Positions 37,552 through 49,069 of a stretch of 64,000 nucleotides of DNA are shown here, piece after piece. The stretch covers positions 504,267 through 568,266 of the forward strand of contig VYZI01000393.1 in the NCBI GenBank assembly GCA_013397695.1, in the 5' to 3' direction. The notes under the pieces were generated by a model. That model saw nothing but the letters and a program-made list of their open reading frames with translations. It made no database searches and was not told where the DNA came from. The stretch is from Centropus unirufus (taxonomy: Eukaryota > Chordata > Aves > Cuculiformes > Centropidae). Numbering within the stretch: the first letter of the stretch is position 1; each line of letters begins with the position of its first letter. Position numbers and translations under genes: made by a program.

Positions 37552-40500
37552 AATAATTATGTGACTCCTGAAAAATACCATACCATATCACAAAGCTGGC
37601 ATTGTCCAGCGACTACACTCTTGGCACTGCGTGCAACAGTAAACTGTATACTGAAAACTCAAACCAATGGAAAGGTATGCAGGATTCCATTGGTAAGTGA
37701 TTTATAGTGACTTCCTATTATAAACAAGTGGGAACAAATAAGCACCTTGCTGGCTTCTTTGGGTGGATGGTGAGAGCAGAATAAGGCATTCCTGGCCAGG
37801 CAAAAGCTGATTCTCTGGACGCTTGCAACGGGGAGTGGACTGAAGCACCAGAAAGCGCAGTATAAAGTACTATCCCTAATTATAAATGATTGAGTTTCCA
37901 TTTTCATAGTGCTAAAAGCTTTCCAATTGTGGCGCAGATGACCACTGATTTAAGTGCTTTCCAAACTTGCAACAAAAAGATATTTCTAATGTTTAATATT
38001 AAATAGGCTTACTACAGGATCTCAACATATGCTGAAAGCCTACCAACATGCTTTCACAAGGAGCAAATTGCTTTCTGCGACAGAACAAACCACCTTCATC
38101 GGCAGCTTCTTTCTGGGTTTCAGTTAAGAAACAGGCAATTGAGCACAACTGCCGTTTGTTTAGGAATGCTATTGGTGCAAGCCAGTGGTATGCTGTTGAT
38201 AAACTTCAGTGTGCACCCTATCAAATAAATCTTGGGAACAGTATGGAATATGATAATGCATCAGCTTTGGCTTTCTCTGGAGCCACTTGAGACATTGATC
38301 TAAGCTTGACAAATCTGTAGGGGGGTTGAAATTTGTGTGACCGCCTGCCTTGCTCCAACTTGTGAGAGGACCACACATTTTCACGAGAAACCAGAGGTGG
38401 CTAGAACCAAAGGCTTGTTAGATTAAAGTTAACCACAGTGCCTGGAGAGGACAGCTATGGTGCATCCTTGGTGACTTGTATAAAGTGCTGCCTCTCATGT
38501 AGTAAGAGAGGGCTCATGAGCAAAGCATGAGATCTGCCCATCAGTATTTGCTTGGGGGTGAGTCCTTAGCTGAGGCTACTCAATGAGAATTAGTATGCTG
38601 CAGCATTCTTCCATCCCCTCCATCACCATCTCCAGAGATGCTACCCAGTCCCAGTGCCATTTCCTCGTTGCTTCAGAAAAGAAATCTAGGAATATGTTGT
38701 GTGATAGTCAAGAATGTCACTCTTCAATAATATTAATGAAACAGTCTCACCAAAATCCTGCTTTAACAGTTGAAAATACTTTGCGATTGTTGTGCAGATA
38801 TATCAAATGTCAAAAGCATTTATTATCAAAAACTTTAATTAGCATTTGGAGGTAGAGCAGGCAGATTGCAAAAGATGAAGAAAAAAATGTTGGACAAGAT
38901 TAATCTTTTTTAAATCAAAAAATAATAAATTTTTGTCATCTATGTTGTCTCTTTTGTCAGTGAAGAACCAGATATGGCCAGATTGTTTCTTCCAGTCTGA
39001 GCTAAGCAGTTGAGGCTGTAACACCACCCATTTGATCTCCAAGGGAGAGATGTGGTCTGCCCCACATCCAGCTCTCAGCATATCTACATGGATGATAATG
39101 CTGTCCAAAGGGAAACAGTGGGAGGACTTGCCATAGATAGTCTAGTTTTGCAGCAGTACTCAACGATGTTGGGCTGCAGTGTTAGATGGGTGGGTGGGCT
39201 GAAACCACTTCTTGGAGGACACATCTGTTGTATGTCAGCAGAGTCTGGACAGCTAGCCTGGATAAAGATACCTAAATTGGATGGAAGGTTCATGGCAAGT
39301 GAGGTGAACCTTCCTCTTCCTTTTTGAGTTGGGTCAAGTTGGATTAACCGGCAAGAAGTCAAGGAGAGCATGAGGAAAGATCTTTGTCCCTCTGTGTGTC
39401 CCTCCCACACATCAAAATATGATGGTAATACTTATTTCCATCACTAAGGGCTGTTCAGACAGCTGCGAACTGCTTGGATGCTATGGTGGTGTAAACTGGG
39501 ATATGCTGTCAGAGGTTTGATATTGCAGAAAAGAATTTTTGGCAAGAAAAAGTGGGCTTGTGCATTGAAATGATGAATTTTCAGACTTCATTGTACTATC
39601 ATGCTTTACAGCAGTTACTAGCAAGAACTTTGCAAATTATCAATGATGGTTTTATTGCAACCCAGTTTCTACCATGGGCAAACCACTTTCTTTTAGACCT
39701 GGCTAAATACCAGTAGAAAATATTTGCAAATACTCCTTCAAATAAACGCTGGAATTGGAATGTCTGTCACCATTCACACCTACTTTCCTCAGAAGTTTGT
39801 ACAAGCAATTTTTTTGTTCATAGGAAATATTTTCCAACAGCAAAAGAGACTGACAGATGCTTGAGAGAGTTATATTTATATCCAGGTTTGCTCTGGCAAC
39901 GACATTCTCTATTACTTGCCATTTCCATTTCTATACCCACTGACCTATTCAGCCCCAAACCTCCTCTTTAAAATCGCTTCTGTTGAAAAAAAAAGAGAAA
40001 AAAATTAAGTGAGTCTGAAAAATTATTTGTAGCCAAGTACAGCATGAAGAGAGACACGTTTGATGTCATTCAGTTCCTCTCTCTGGATCAAATGTTTCCT
40101 TTTTCCTTAATTCCCTCTCCTCTGCATAGGTTGAGCTTCCCCCCTTTGAATCCTATTCAGGTATTGATCTGGGCAAGCTTAAAATATACTGATTTAAGAT
40201 GTGCTCTTTTGAAGCAAAATATAAACCTTGGTCACTTGTGGACATTTATTTATAAAGCTGTATTGCAAAAGGATGGCAGTTGGCACCTGACCTCTGTAAT
40301 TAGAACTGATCTCCCTGCATTTCTTTGGTGAGACCGTGGTCTTTGGGGGTCCCCTCCAAGTGCTGAGGAGAGTGGCTGGGCTGAGTTGCTTGACACAGGT
40401 TGGCTGCAGGAGGAAACGGACTGCTGGCTGGTGGTGGGCAAGGTTGCTTATAAGTGGAGAGCTACCAAGGGTTGCAGTGTGCTTTGAGACCTGTTCCACT

Positions 40501-41559
40501 GGAACCTCTGCTTAAAAAAAAAAAAGAGCAATTTTTAATCAATAATCTAATGGAGATCTAGCAGTAAGGTCGATTTTTTTTGTTGGGAATCCGGCCTCAT
40601 AAAGAAATGCATTACTTATGAGATCATGCTGTGTTTCGGGGCTTTTTGAGTCCAGTAGCCCATAGTATTCGTGCCACTGCCATTTGTTTTGTTTGACTCT
40701 TTCTCCATAGATACTGCAGTTAGGCATCAGCTTCTCGCTCGTTTTTATAAAGTTCCTGTGTCAGGACAGCAAGCCCACTGAATAAAGCTTACACTTTTCT
40801 GCCTGGTAAATATTTCTGGCTTCTCTGCGATGTGAGGCCTTCATGAATGAACAAATGTGACTCTTGATGGGAAAGTTTGGCTTATGCCTGGGATGCATTT
40901 TGATCTTTGAAGGCTGTTAACCAGGTGCGCTTGTTACTTGTGCCCTTCTCAGCCTGCCTCTGTGACTGAGCTGCAGCCTGGGCAAGAGGCACATTAAAAA
41001 CCACACACACTATGTGTGCATGGGTGAAAGTCCTATTTTTAGTGCATACAAGAAGGCATTCACTGACGGGAAATGAAGGTGATTTTTATTTTTAGGTTTT
41101 GCAATTCCCTATGTCTTTGGAATTTATGTTTTGAAAAACCAGCTCTACCACCCTACAAAATGTAGGTGATGAACCTCCAAGAGCAGCTTTATTCTCACTA
41201 TTGCCAAGGTGACCTTCTCCTGGACGTAGCCAGGGCAGAGTTCAGCGCCAGTTCTTCCAATGTGGTTCTGGTGAGGCTCGGTGAGGTTCTGGCTCACCAA
41301 AGCCTATTTCTGTAAGGTCATGTGTCAGGAACCTTCTCACAGCATTTTTGGACATTTGCCTTGCTCCAAGCTGAGTGTGGATTTCTCCAGGCAGATGCTT
41401 GCATGAAGCTGGCCTTCTGTATGTGTTGAAATGAAGATTTTGGGGGGAAATCTGGTATCAGTTTTGGAATTAATCTTGGATTCTTTTTCTACATGCTTAT
41501 TGCTTGCTTTAAAATCTATGAAAAGAAAATAGGCAACTTTTTTTTTTTCCTGTTTTCAG

Positions 41560-41593
41560 AGACTCTGGAGAATGGACCAAATAAGTGTGAAAG
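41560..41593 (+). CDS. MKX: MKX 34-nt small coding exon
   Basis: A very short internal exon encodes (T)ETLENGPNKCE and the first two bases of a Ser codon. It is bounded by a strong pyrimidine-tract acceptor (TTTTCAG) and a consensus donor AAAG|GTGAGTAAG. Phase in is 1 (G|AG gives Glu) and phase out is 2 (AG|C gives Ser), matching both neighbours. In the recalled mammalian MKX the same position reads TDTLENG, so the first residue differs conservatively (Asp to Glu). The exon is squeezed between the 34-kb intron and a 109-bp intron. Skipping it would shift the frame, because 34 is not a multiple of three. Confidence 0.93.
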
Positions 41594-41702
41594 GTGAGTA
41601 AGGGATTTTACAGTTTTCCAAATTCACTATTATTATGGTTTTCCTGATATCATGGAGTTACGTAAGCTGTATGTGTAAATATTTGTCGATGCTTGAATCT
41701 AG
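41594..41702 (+). other. MKX: MKX 109-bp terminal intron
   Basis: A minimal-size intron runs from GTGAGTAAG to GAATCTAG. The acceptor has a weak, interrupted pyrimidine tract (TTTGTCGATGCTTGAATCTAG region). If the intron is retained, translation stops at once: AGG followed by TGA at 41595-41597. Confidence 0.93.
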
Positions 41703-41889
41703 CGCAGCTAACAGAAAAGGAACCAGCAAAGATGAAACGTACTGGAAGGAGATCAACGCAGCTATGGCCCTAACGAACCTTGCCCAGGGGAAGGATAAAC
41801 TACAGGGAACTACCAGCTGCATCATTCAGAAATCATCACATATATCAGAAGTAAAGACTGTTAAAGTGCCATTAGTTCAGCAGTTTTAA
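41703..41889 (+). CDS. MKX: MKX last coding exon (C-terminus)
   Basis: The exon completes Mohawk with SAANRKGTSKDETYWKEINA, AMALTNLAQGKDKLQGTTSC and IIQKSSHISEVKTVKVPLVQ, then QF and TAA at 41887-41889. This agrees almost residue for residue with the family C-terminus. It begins after TCTAG at 41702 and joins the previous exon through AG|C (Ser). The four visible exons total 711 nt, or 236 codons plus stop, so by comparison with the recalled 352-residue human protein about 116 residues are encoded upstream of the window. The conserved MALTNLAQGKDK segment falls in the C-terminal region associated with transcriptional repression in this family. Confidence 0.97.
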
Positions 41890-43338
41890 GAGATGAGTTC
41901 TTTCCCTTTTCCCTGTCAGACGGACATTTTCCTCACAGGATTGGTTTTCAGCAAAAAATGGATTCAGTTATGAGGCAAATGTGGAAAATAGGCCCCCTTT
42001 TACAATATGGTCAGTTTTAAAAAAATAATGTTCCTTCTGACTCAGTTGTTTTCATTGTATTAAATGAAATGTTCAATTGCTTCTATAAAAGGCATGTAAA
42101 TTATAAGCCCCCCGTTTTTATCAAAACATTAACTTATTTTATGTTAATCAAAGTGCGCATAAGATGTTTGCATTGCTATTACAGTAAGTGCCTTGCTTTC
42201 AAAAAATAAGCTATAACGTGGGCATAGTACAGCAGTATTATGCCTCAAAATGACAATGCCATAATGCTTAAACTTTGTATATTATTCCAAGTGGGCTTAA
42301 GCAGCCTAGGGCTAAACACATTACTGCTGGAGGCCCTGGAGAGTTGTGCTTATTTGACTTGTACAAACTGACTAGTCTTAATGAAATTGTTACATCATTT
42401 TCTCTCTCTTTTTTTAATCAACAGTGTTATAAAAATTGTACAGTATGTTTTTGTCAAAGTGACAATGAGGTTGTTATGCATGTTTCTTACCTGTATATGC
42501 AGTATATTAAAATACCAAAATCATTCCTTTGAAAAGTGCAATACTCTAGAATACACAAATTTAGGAAATAAGTTAATTGTTCAGATAATTTTGAACTTAC
42601 ACTTATGCTCCCAGCTGTGTTGTTCATTAAAAATTTCTAGTTGAGAAAGTTCTAGCCAGACTAGCTGTAAATTCAAGTTGAATTTTTATAATTTTAAAGC
42701 CTTGCTAGGGACTTAGTGAAGTTTTGATAGAAGTGAAACTGATTTCTTCTTGTACACAACTAAATCTGTAGTGCCATTTATTATTTGCAGTGGGGCTCAA
42801 AAAAGTTTCCAGGGTGGAACTTATTGTTCTAATGTTGTCTAAACTTTTAAAATTTGTAGGCACTGCATAAAGGAGGATACTTGATTGACAGTTCACATTT
42901 CAGTGAGAAAAAGCTATGATATGTATTATCAAATTGCAAACTAGAAACGTAAATGGAAATGAAAAGATGAAAAATCTCAGCATTTGAAGGTGGGAAGGTT
43001 TTAGGTAGATACTAAACCGTCTGTTAAATGCCATGTCTCTAAACTCAACTGCTGTTGAGTGTAATAACTAACCAGGCTTACTTTTGAGTTTTATTGAGAG
43101 GTGTACAAGTTATTCTTAAGCCATGTAACAATAGTCTGATGAGGTTTACAGTGCTTGAATAAACAGTGGCAAAGCCAAAACCAACTTATGCTGAATCAGT
43201 TACAGAAAACTGGAAAAGAGCCGATTGTTGCTAGGATTTGGATTTTTTTACCTGTGGGTATCCTGTCAGGTTTTTTCCTACTCATCCCTTTCCTTATTTC
43301 TTTTTTTGGTGAGCCATCAATGAACAAGGTGAGACTTT

Positions 43339-43394
43339 AGTCTTGCTCCCATTGAATTTAATGGCAGAAATCTCACTTCAATGGGAGCAGGACT
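43339..43394. repeat. 18-bp foldback in MKX 3' UTR, ancient-repeat-like
   Basis: The left arm AGTCTTGCTCCCATTGAA (43339-43356) and right arm TTCAATGGGAGCAGGACT (43377-43394) are reverse complements except for one position, which is a U-G wobble in RNA. The spacer is 20 nt. The wording CATTGAA...CTTCAATGGGAGCAGGA resembles a foldback repeat I recall as widespread in sauropsid DNA, so this may be an exapted ancient repeat rather than a UTR-specific structure. Confidence 0.75.
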
Positions 43395-43569
43395 GTGCTG
43401 ACGATGAAACTAATGTGCAAGTAAAGGCTGTTCCAGTTGCACTAAAATAGTCAAGATACGTGGCAAATATCAGCCTTGGTGTGACTTCTTAGGAAACTTC
43501 CTGATGTAACATAACATGTCGTTGGGTTTATTTAGTGTACAATGAAAATTATTTGATATGAAAATATTT

Positions 43570-43577
43570 TGTACATA
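43570..43577 (+). promoter_or_regulatory. MKX: Pumilio response element in MKX 3' UTR
   Basis: TGTACATA matches UGUANAUA, the well-established PUM1/PUM2 binding consensus. It sits in an AU-rich context about 270 nt before the likely polyadenylation signal. Binding itself is inferred. Confidence 0.5.
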
Positions 43578-43841
43578 TATATTTTTACTTTGTTTTCTAA
43601 ATTGCTGATTTGCATTGACTTAAAGTGCCAAGCAAGAAATGTATGTCATGACTGTATGAACAGTTGAAGTATGTGTTTTACTGACTTGCATCATTATATG
43701 TCTAAGATTCCATGACATTAATTTTTGATACTTTACTGGATTTTGACATAATAATGTGAGTTTGTAACTAATAGGAGAGAGTTAATACTTCACTTTTGTT
43801 CATACTATTATAAGTTATTCTGGTATTAAATATTTTGTGAC

Positions 43842-43847
43842 AATAAA
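43842..43847 (+). terminator. MKX: Likely MKX polyadenylation signal (AATAAA)
   Basis: Canonical AATAAA is followed about 41 nt later by a GU-rich segment, GTGGTTTTGTCTGTG at 43889-43903. This is the usual arrangement around a vertebrate cleavage site, so cleavage is expected near 43860-43885. An alternative AATAAA at 44315-44320 lacks an obvious GU-rich partner. Confidence 0.6.
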
Positions 43848-44570
43848 TTGATGGTTTTGACAAACTTTTCTGTTAGAAATATTCACAGTGGTTTTGTCTG
43901 TGTAAACTAGAACAGAATTAGTCATGTAAAAACAGCTACTTTTCAGAACTTCTCTGGAGTAAAACTGGAGAAGACAAGCCATTGTATAAACAACTTGTTC
44001 ATGGTTCTTTTTTAAATGATCGAAGCACAAAGAATAATCTCTAGAACACATCAAGTGGGTTTTAAATTTAAGAAATACTTGGCCTAATTTCTTGTTATCA
44101 TTTCCTTTAATTTATTTTTTTTCTACTGCTGCTTTAGAGTTTTCTGAAAACACAAATTCTAATGAATTGTGTCTGTCTTTTTTTGAATAACAAAAATCAT
44201 GATCAGTGCTGAGCCAACACCTAATGAAGACTCAATAATTATTTATGATATTCGAAAAACAAACATTATTACTATTGCTCTTTTTTGTTTCAACATATGT
44301 AACCATTTTAGTAAAATAAATAACCGCAAACAACATCTTGCTGGCTTGAATTAAATATTCATTTACCTGTCCGTAGTCATTTGTATTTCTGGTTTTCTGT
44401 TATAGTTGAGGTTTCTCCGTAATGGGATATAAACATGTGAACAGGAATGCTAGGCTTTCAGTTAATACACCCTGTCATGCGCAGTTATGTCAAGTAGTTT
44501 AGTACATTCCAGATGAAAATGACTGTTCAGCAAGATTAGGCTAATGACTGCTAATGACAGGATGCATTGC

Positions 44571-44594
44571 ATTTATAAATCCTCCGCGGAGGAG
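44571..44594. promoter_or_regulatory. Adjacent palindromes with TATA-like core
   Basis: ATTTATAAAT (44571-44580) is a 10-bp palindrome. It is followed directly by the 14-bp perfect palindrome TCCTCCGCGGAGGA (44581-44594), which contains a SacII-type core. A TATA-like element touching a GC-rich dyad is a possible promoter fragment, but no transcript start or coding exon follows recognisably. Confidence 0.25.
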
Positions 44595-45189
44595 GAGTGC
44601 AGAGGGAAGCCATAGCTAACAATGGTCCCTAATCTCTGGGGAAGGTCCTTGAGCTGGGCAAGACTTGGTTATTCAGGTGTTTTTATGAGTGCAGGCTACA
44701 TTTGTCTATAGGATCACCTATAGATACACTCTGAATATGGAGCTTTGGTGGAGAAGGAGATGCGGTCAGCCTGTCTAGAAGTTCAGTGCTCACAGTCATG
44801 AGAGCCCAGTGCAACTGACTGGTCTCCTAGCTTTTGTGCCTCAGCAAAGTTCTTCCAGGTGCATGGGAAGTTTGATAACTAAGGTTTTGGCAGGCAATTG
44901 GCGTTTTCAAGTTTTATGTCCTACTTACCTGTGATATATGTATACTGTATACTGCTGGCACGTCTGTGGCCATCCAGCATCAGTGGAGTTATGTGAATTC
45001 CTGAGTGCATGTGTACAGCCTGACTTTTGTTTTTGGGAATGCATAGGAACACCCACGTCCTGATGATGCTGAGCTTCTCGGCATCTGCTTTATACCCAAG
45101 TCTGACAGCAAGAGCTGAGTGCTCCCAACCTCTTAAAAGCCATTGAGAGTAAGGGGAGCTCCAATTTCTCCAGGTTGCTCAGGAGTTAG

Positions 45190-45265
45190 AATATACACTG
45201 GAATCAGGACTGCAGTCTCCTCTTCCAGCATCACGCAGCAGCTACAACCACTGAGCTATAGTCCT
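45190..45265 (-). repeat. Possible tRNA-derived SINE remnant
   Basis: The minus strand reads GGACTATAGCTCAGTGGTTG, which resembles a tRNA A-box region, and continues with a segment vaguely like a MIR 5' part. There is no clear B box and no cloverleaf, so it is not a tRNA gene. An ancient tRNA-related SINE is the best guess. Confidence 0.3.
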
Positions 45266-45906
45266 CACTTTGTGGCCTCTCAGTCTCAGTTGGTGGCCTA
45301 ATGTAGAAACACGTACTCCAGGTGAATCACTGCCTCCAGGAAGACGAAGAGCAAGATCTGGGACAACACACAGACCGTTTTGAGGACATTTAATAACTTG
45401 GCGGCTTAACTTCGAGTTTGCCAAAGGATGGCAGCTAGACTTGCAGGCCCACATGCAAGTACATGAAGAAACCACTCTAGTATGGGTTAGAAGCAGAACA
45501 TGAGGAAAGGAGATAGATAGCACCACTGTACTATGCAAGGAAGAATAGATTAGGCTAGGCGAAAGTCTGTGGGAGCTTAAACCTGTTTCTTCATTACTGC
45601 TTTACTCTGCTAGTTTTTCATTATGTGCCCTGGCTTTGATGTTTTTACTCACCTAAACTTTCCATCAGTGGAGATTGACAACATCAAATATGAGATGCTA
45701 TTAGGGGAAGCAGCCTTGACTATAAAAATCAGTGGGATTTTTGGTAACCATGAGCATATGGAACTCAGTGTACTCTTAATGCCCAGAGGGTCCTTTGTAC
45801 GCTCAATGACATCCCCAGCAGTGGGAGAGTGTGGGTTGTTCTCCATCAGTCAAAAGGGGACCTGCACTGGGGAGAGGAGTTTGTGCCCATCCTGGGGATG
45901 TTCTGG

Positions 45907-45927
45907 AGTACTCAGGAACTGAGTACT
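45907..45927. repeat. 9-bp inverted repeat with GAA loop
   Basis: AGTACTCAG, GAA, CTGAGTACT: exact arms around a three-base spacer. It is isolated and its function is unknown. Confidence 0.85.
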
Positions 45928-47489
45928 ACATGAAGAGTCAGGCAGGGCACACCGCACCCTGCCTACCAAAGCACTGCCAAGCAGTGGAGTTGCAGGAATC
46001 CTCCCAGGTTTTTTCAGGCTCAGAGATGCCTCTGTTTCTTTTTGTCTTGAGGAAGCCCTGAGCTATATTCCCCTCCATGGTTTCCAGGGGCTGGAGGAGA
46101 CAGGTTTATCTGCTGCTGAGCCCCTTGTATGGGGTAGAAGATGGAAGTAAGTGTGACTACTCATCCAACCTCCCAAAGCCTCTCAAATCTCCTATAAATT
46201 GAGCTCCACCGAGGCTATGCAAGTCCCAGTCGTAATTTCCACATTCACTGAGCACTGAGAACCTCAGAGCAGCCCTGCAAAGCCAGGACTCCGGTTCTGC
46301 AAGGAGAGAAAAGCAGTTTAACAGCAAAGCTTGTCATTCCTCCTTGGGCTCAATACTGCCTCAGAAGCCCACTCGCATGTGGCAAAGGGAAGGGTGCAGC
46401 TGTCTTCTATCAGGGCTGACTTTCTAAAACATACCGAAGTCTTTTGCTGTGAAATGTCGCATTCCTCCATGAAGCCTTGAACTCGAGTTGCACTTCCACT
46501 CAGTCCTAAGTGTGACTACATTTTCTTATATCCTGGCCTGTTATTTGCAGGAAAATTGAGGCTGGACTCAGAGGACAGCAATCCCTGCAGTACTCCACAA
46601 GCAGCTCTGAAGTCCAACGGGCATCGATTCAGTGGTCAAAGTGACAGCTTCAAGCATGACAGACCCCCTAGTTTATTCCTTTGTTACTATGAACAATCTG
46701 TGAGACTTGGAAAATCATAAAGAACCTCAAAGGAATCCAGGCTCCTAACTTAAATCCAAGCATATCTGAAGGTCTGAGACCCAAGACAAGTTTCTATGGC
46801 CAGTTGCAGACAGTCTCATGCCTGCCCTGAACCAGCTGCACAGAAACATGGTCTAGTTCAGAAGCTGGGTGACCAAGTTTGGCATCGAGGTCCTCAGCAG
46901 AGCATGGACAAATGCAAATATGTCTCTTTGCTTATTCAATGCTTGTTGTACATCACTTGTCGACAGAAATGTCCTCAGTTTTCTCTGCTTGCATTTCAAA
47001 GAGAACAATCATACTGCTCTGCATGGCTGACCTGTTGTGTGTTGAAGGCCACTTACAGACGGGAGCTGCTCCGATTAAATACCTACCCAGCCTAGGGCAG
47101 GAAAGTGAGATGAAACATAACGCAAAGGGCTGAATTGCTGGAGAACACTCCTTTGACACACTGCAAGGGAGGCTACAGGAATCCAGCCTGGATATGAATT
47201 CATGCAACATGAGCTGGTTTGCCTGTGTCTGGGCGTGCTCGATCTCCATTAGCAGGAGACCCAAACCCACAGCTTTTCACAGTGCTGGATTGCTGAGCCA
47301 GTGTTTAGTTTTGGGCCCCATCTTGAAACTCATCTTGTTTAACAAGGAGGGAGGAGGTTGGCTAAAAATACAAGTACCTTGTGGAAAAAAAAAGGAGGAG
47401 AAAAAAAATGTGGAAAAGAGACATGAATGCCTAATGCAACAGAAAAAATAAATCCCAGTCTCCTTAATGTTGGTGTTATGTCAGCTTGG

Positions 47490-47527
47490 GTTATTGGCAG
47501 TGGAAGTGGTTATTGGCAGCGGAAGTT
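47490..47527. repeat. 19-bp tandem duplication
   Basis: GTTATTGGCAGTGGAAGTG (47490-47508) is followed immediately by GTTATTGGCAGCGGAAGTT (47509-47527), with two differences in 19. It is a simple two-copy tandem duplication. Confidence 0.9.
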
Positions 47528-49069
47528 AGACCTGGCTTGAGGCTAATATAACTCGCACACCTGACTTTTTAAAAGGAGTCAAGATCTGGTTTCTTTATGG
47601 ATGGACTATTTTTCATTTGTGGTGCTGGTTCATTCTTAGTATTTCCTCAACTTTCCTTTCAGCCTGTTTTGGACTTGATTCCCTTTCTATCTTCCTGCCT
47701 GAAAAGTCTCCTGTTACATGCAGACAGCGATGGGATCCTTCACGCTAAAGCTTTTTCTTCTGGCTTTGCAGTTTCTAGGACAATATAGGTAAAGGATGCA
47801 TGATTCAGCAAGCTGGTAGAAGTCTAGTATCTCCCTTCTCCCAGTCCAGGGCCAGTGAACATATGGAGCCTTAGAGGTGCGCAATCTAGGGTCTTCAACC
47901 AACAAGTTCCATCATCTATCACTTCACTCCTAACTACTACTGCTTTTGGCTATCATAACTCCCCAAAGGACTGTCAATTTAACCATAACTACCTAAGAAC
48001 TGCCAAGTCACATTTTATGAGCTGCTGTTGAGAGTTTAGCTATTTAAGGCTGATTTTAAACAATTTTTATTGGTACTTCGTGGCATGTGCCTGATTTACA
48101 GTGCTGTAAATAACCACAAATTAGGGACATTTCTTTCTTTACGGTAAAGGCACATTATCTTGATCATATGGAAGACAGTTTGTTGGTGAAGAACTGGAGT
48201 GCAGGACCTTTTGTGCCACAGGCTTCCCACTTGAGTTCAGGCAAGCCTTGTCCTGGTTTTGGTCTAGGTAGAGGAGCTATCTCTCTCCCCTGGGAATGCT
48301 GTAAGAACCAGGGAATGTGGGATGAGAATCCTGTCTACATAACATCCCTCACTGCTCACCTTCCTGCTATGAGGCTCTGAAGGTAGGAGAGAGCAGTGCT
48401 GCTTTATAAGGGGCACAACTCAGTCCGATGCACTTAAGGAACTGACAGTATCGGATTTTAAGCATGACTTAAAATCACATCTTGGGCACACGTTCCAGAG
48501 CAGGCATCATGTTCTGAAGCGCTTATACCTCTTCACTGACTGCAGCAGAGGAATAAGCTTGAGATCACGTACACGAGCCTGAAACAGCCAAAATCAGGGA
48601 AGACAAACCACACTCTCAAGAAACAAGACATTAGGTCCTACCTCATGGTGGTGTGGCCACTAGACCTGGTGGGCTCAGGCCACATCTACTTACCTTCTTT
48701 GGCAATATCAGCCAAGGAGCACAATGAAGCACCTGAAAAAAATTCATCCTAGGAAGGAGGAAATGTGTCTTTAGAAAAGACTTCTTGCAGTCCAAGAATT
48801 TTTGGACATAGAAGCTCAGGTTCTGTTTCCCTCAGGACCATCCCTGTGGCTTGGGGATGTTAGCAAAGCTGTCCAATCTTCCTCACATTAACCGGCGCGA
48901 GGATGGGAATTTTCATTGGAAGGAGTTTTAAGCTCCTTTTGGGGTTTTTTTGCACCCTTTTAAGAAATTACCAGCCAGATCTGAGAAGTGTCACGTGTTC
49001 ACCACATTCAGAAGGAAGTCAGAAGCCACGCAGCAAAAGACAACCCTGACCTTCCATAAGGAAGAAAAT

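Larger units (their letters stand above)
7457..41559 (+). other. MKX: Giant MKX intron, 34.1 kb
   Basis: The intron extends from GTAAGG at 7457 to the acceptor TTTTTTTTTCCTGTTTTCAG ending at 41559. It is bounded by exons whose phases agree (phase 1 on both sides). I saw no additional MKX-like exon inside it. Its contents, listed separately, are a 3'-end CR1 LINE on the minus strand, a CpG cluster, a DR3 plus octamer motif group, an alternating purine-pyrimidine repeat, several perfect inverted repeats, a (TA)7 run, and strand-asymmetric purine- or pyrimidine-rich stretches (about 22690-22940 purine-rich on plus, about 33700-33880 pyrimidine-rich on plus). The rest is ordinary AT-leaning intron sequence with no supported genes. 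Confidence 0.93.
41890..43870 (+). other. MKX: MKX 3' untranslated region (inferred)
   Basis: Sequence from the stop codon to just past the best polyadenylation signal is AT-rich, with no long open frame of known type. Its length of about 1.96 kb is an inference from signal position, since no transcript data are available here. It contains a Pumilio-type motif, a long foldback and an earlier AATAAA at 43158-43163 with a weaker downstream context. A further AATAAA at 44315-44320 could extend the UTR. Confidence 0.7.
43871..49069. other. Intergenic region downstream of MKX
   Basis: No supported gene is present. The region holds a palindrome next to a TATA-like motif (44571-44594), a possible tRNA-derived SINE remnant (45190-45265), a GAA-loop inverted repeat (45907-45927) and a 19-bp tandem duplication (47490-47527). 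Short open frames occur on both strands but none has family signatures or plausible splice structure. Confidence 0.6.

Noticed and set aside
43158..43163. AATAAA considered as the main MKX poly(A) signal
   Set aside because: It lacks a clear GU-rich downstream element compared with the signal at 43842. It remains possible as a minor proximal site.
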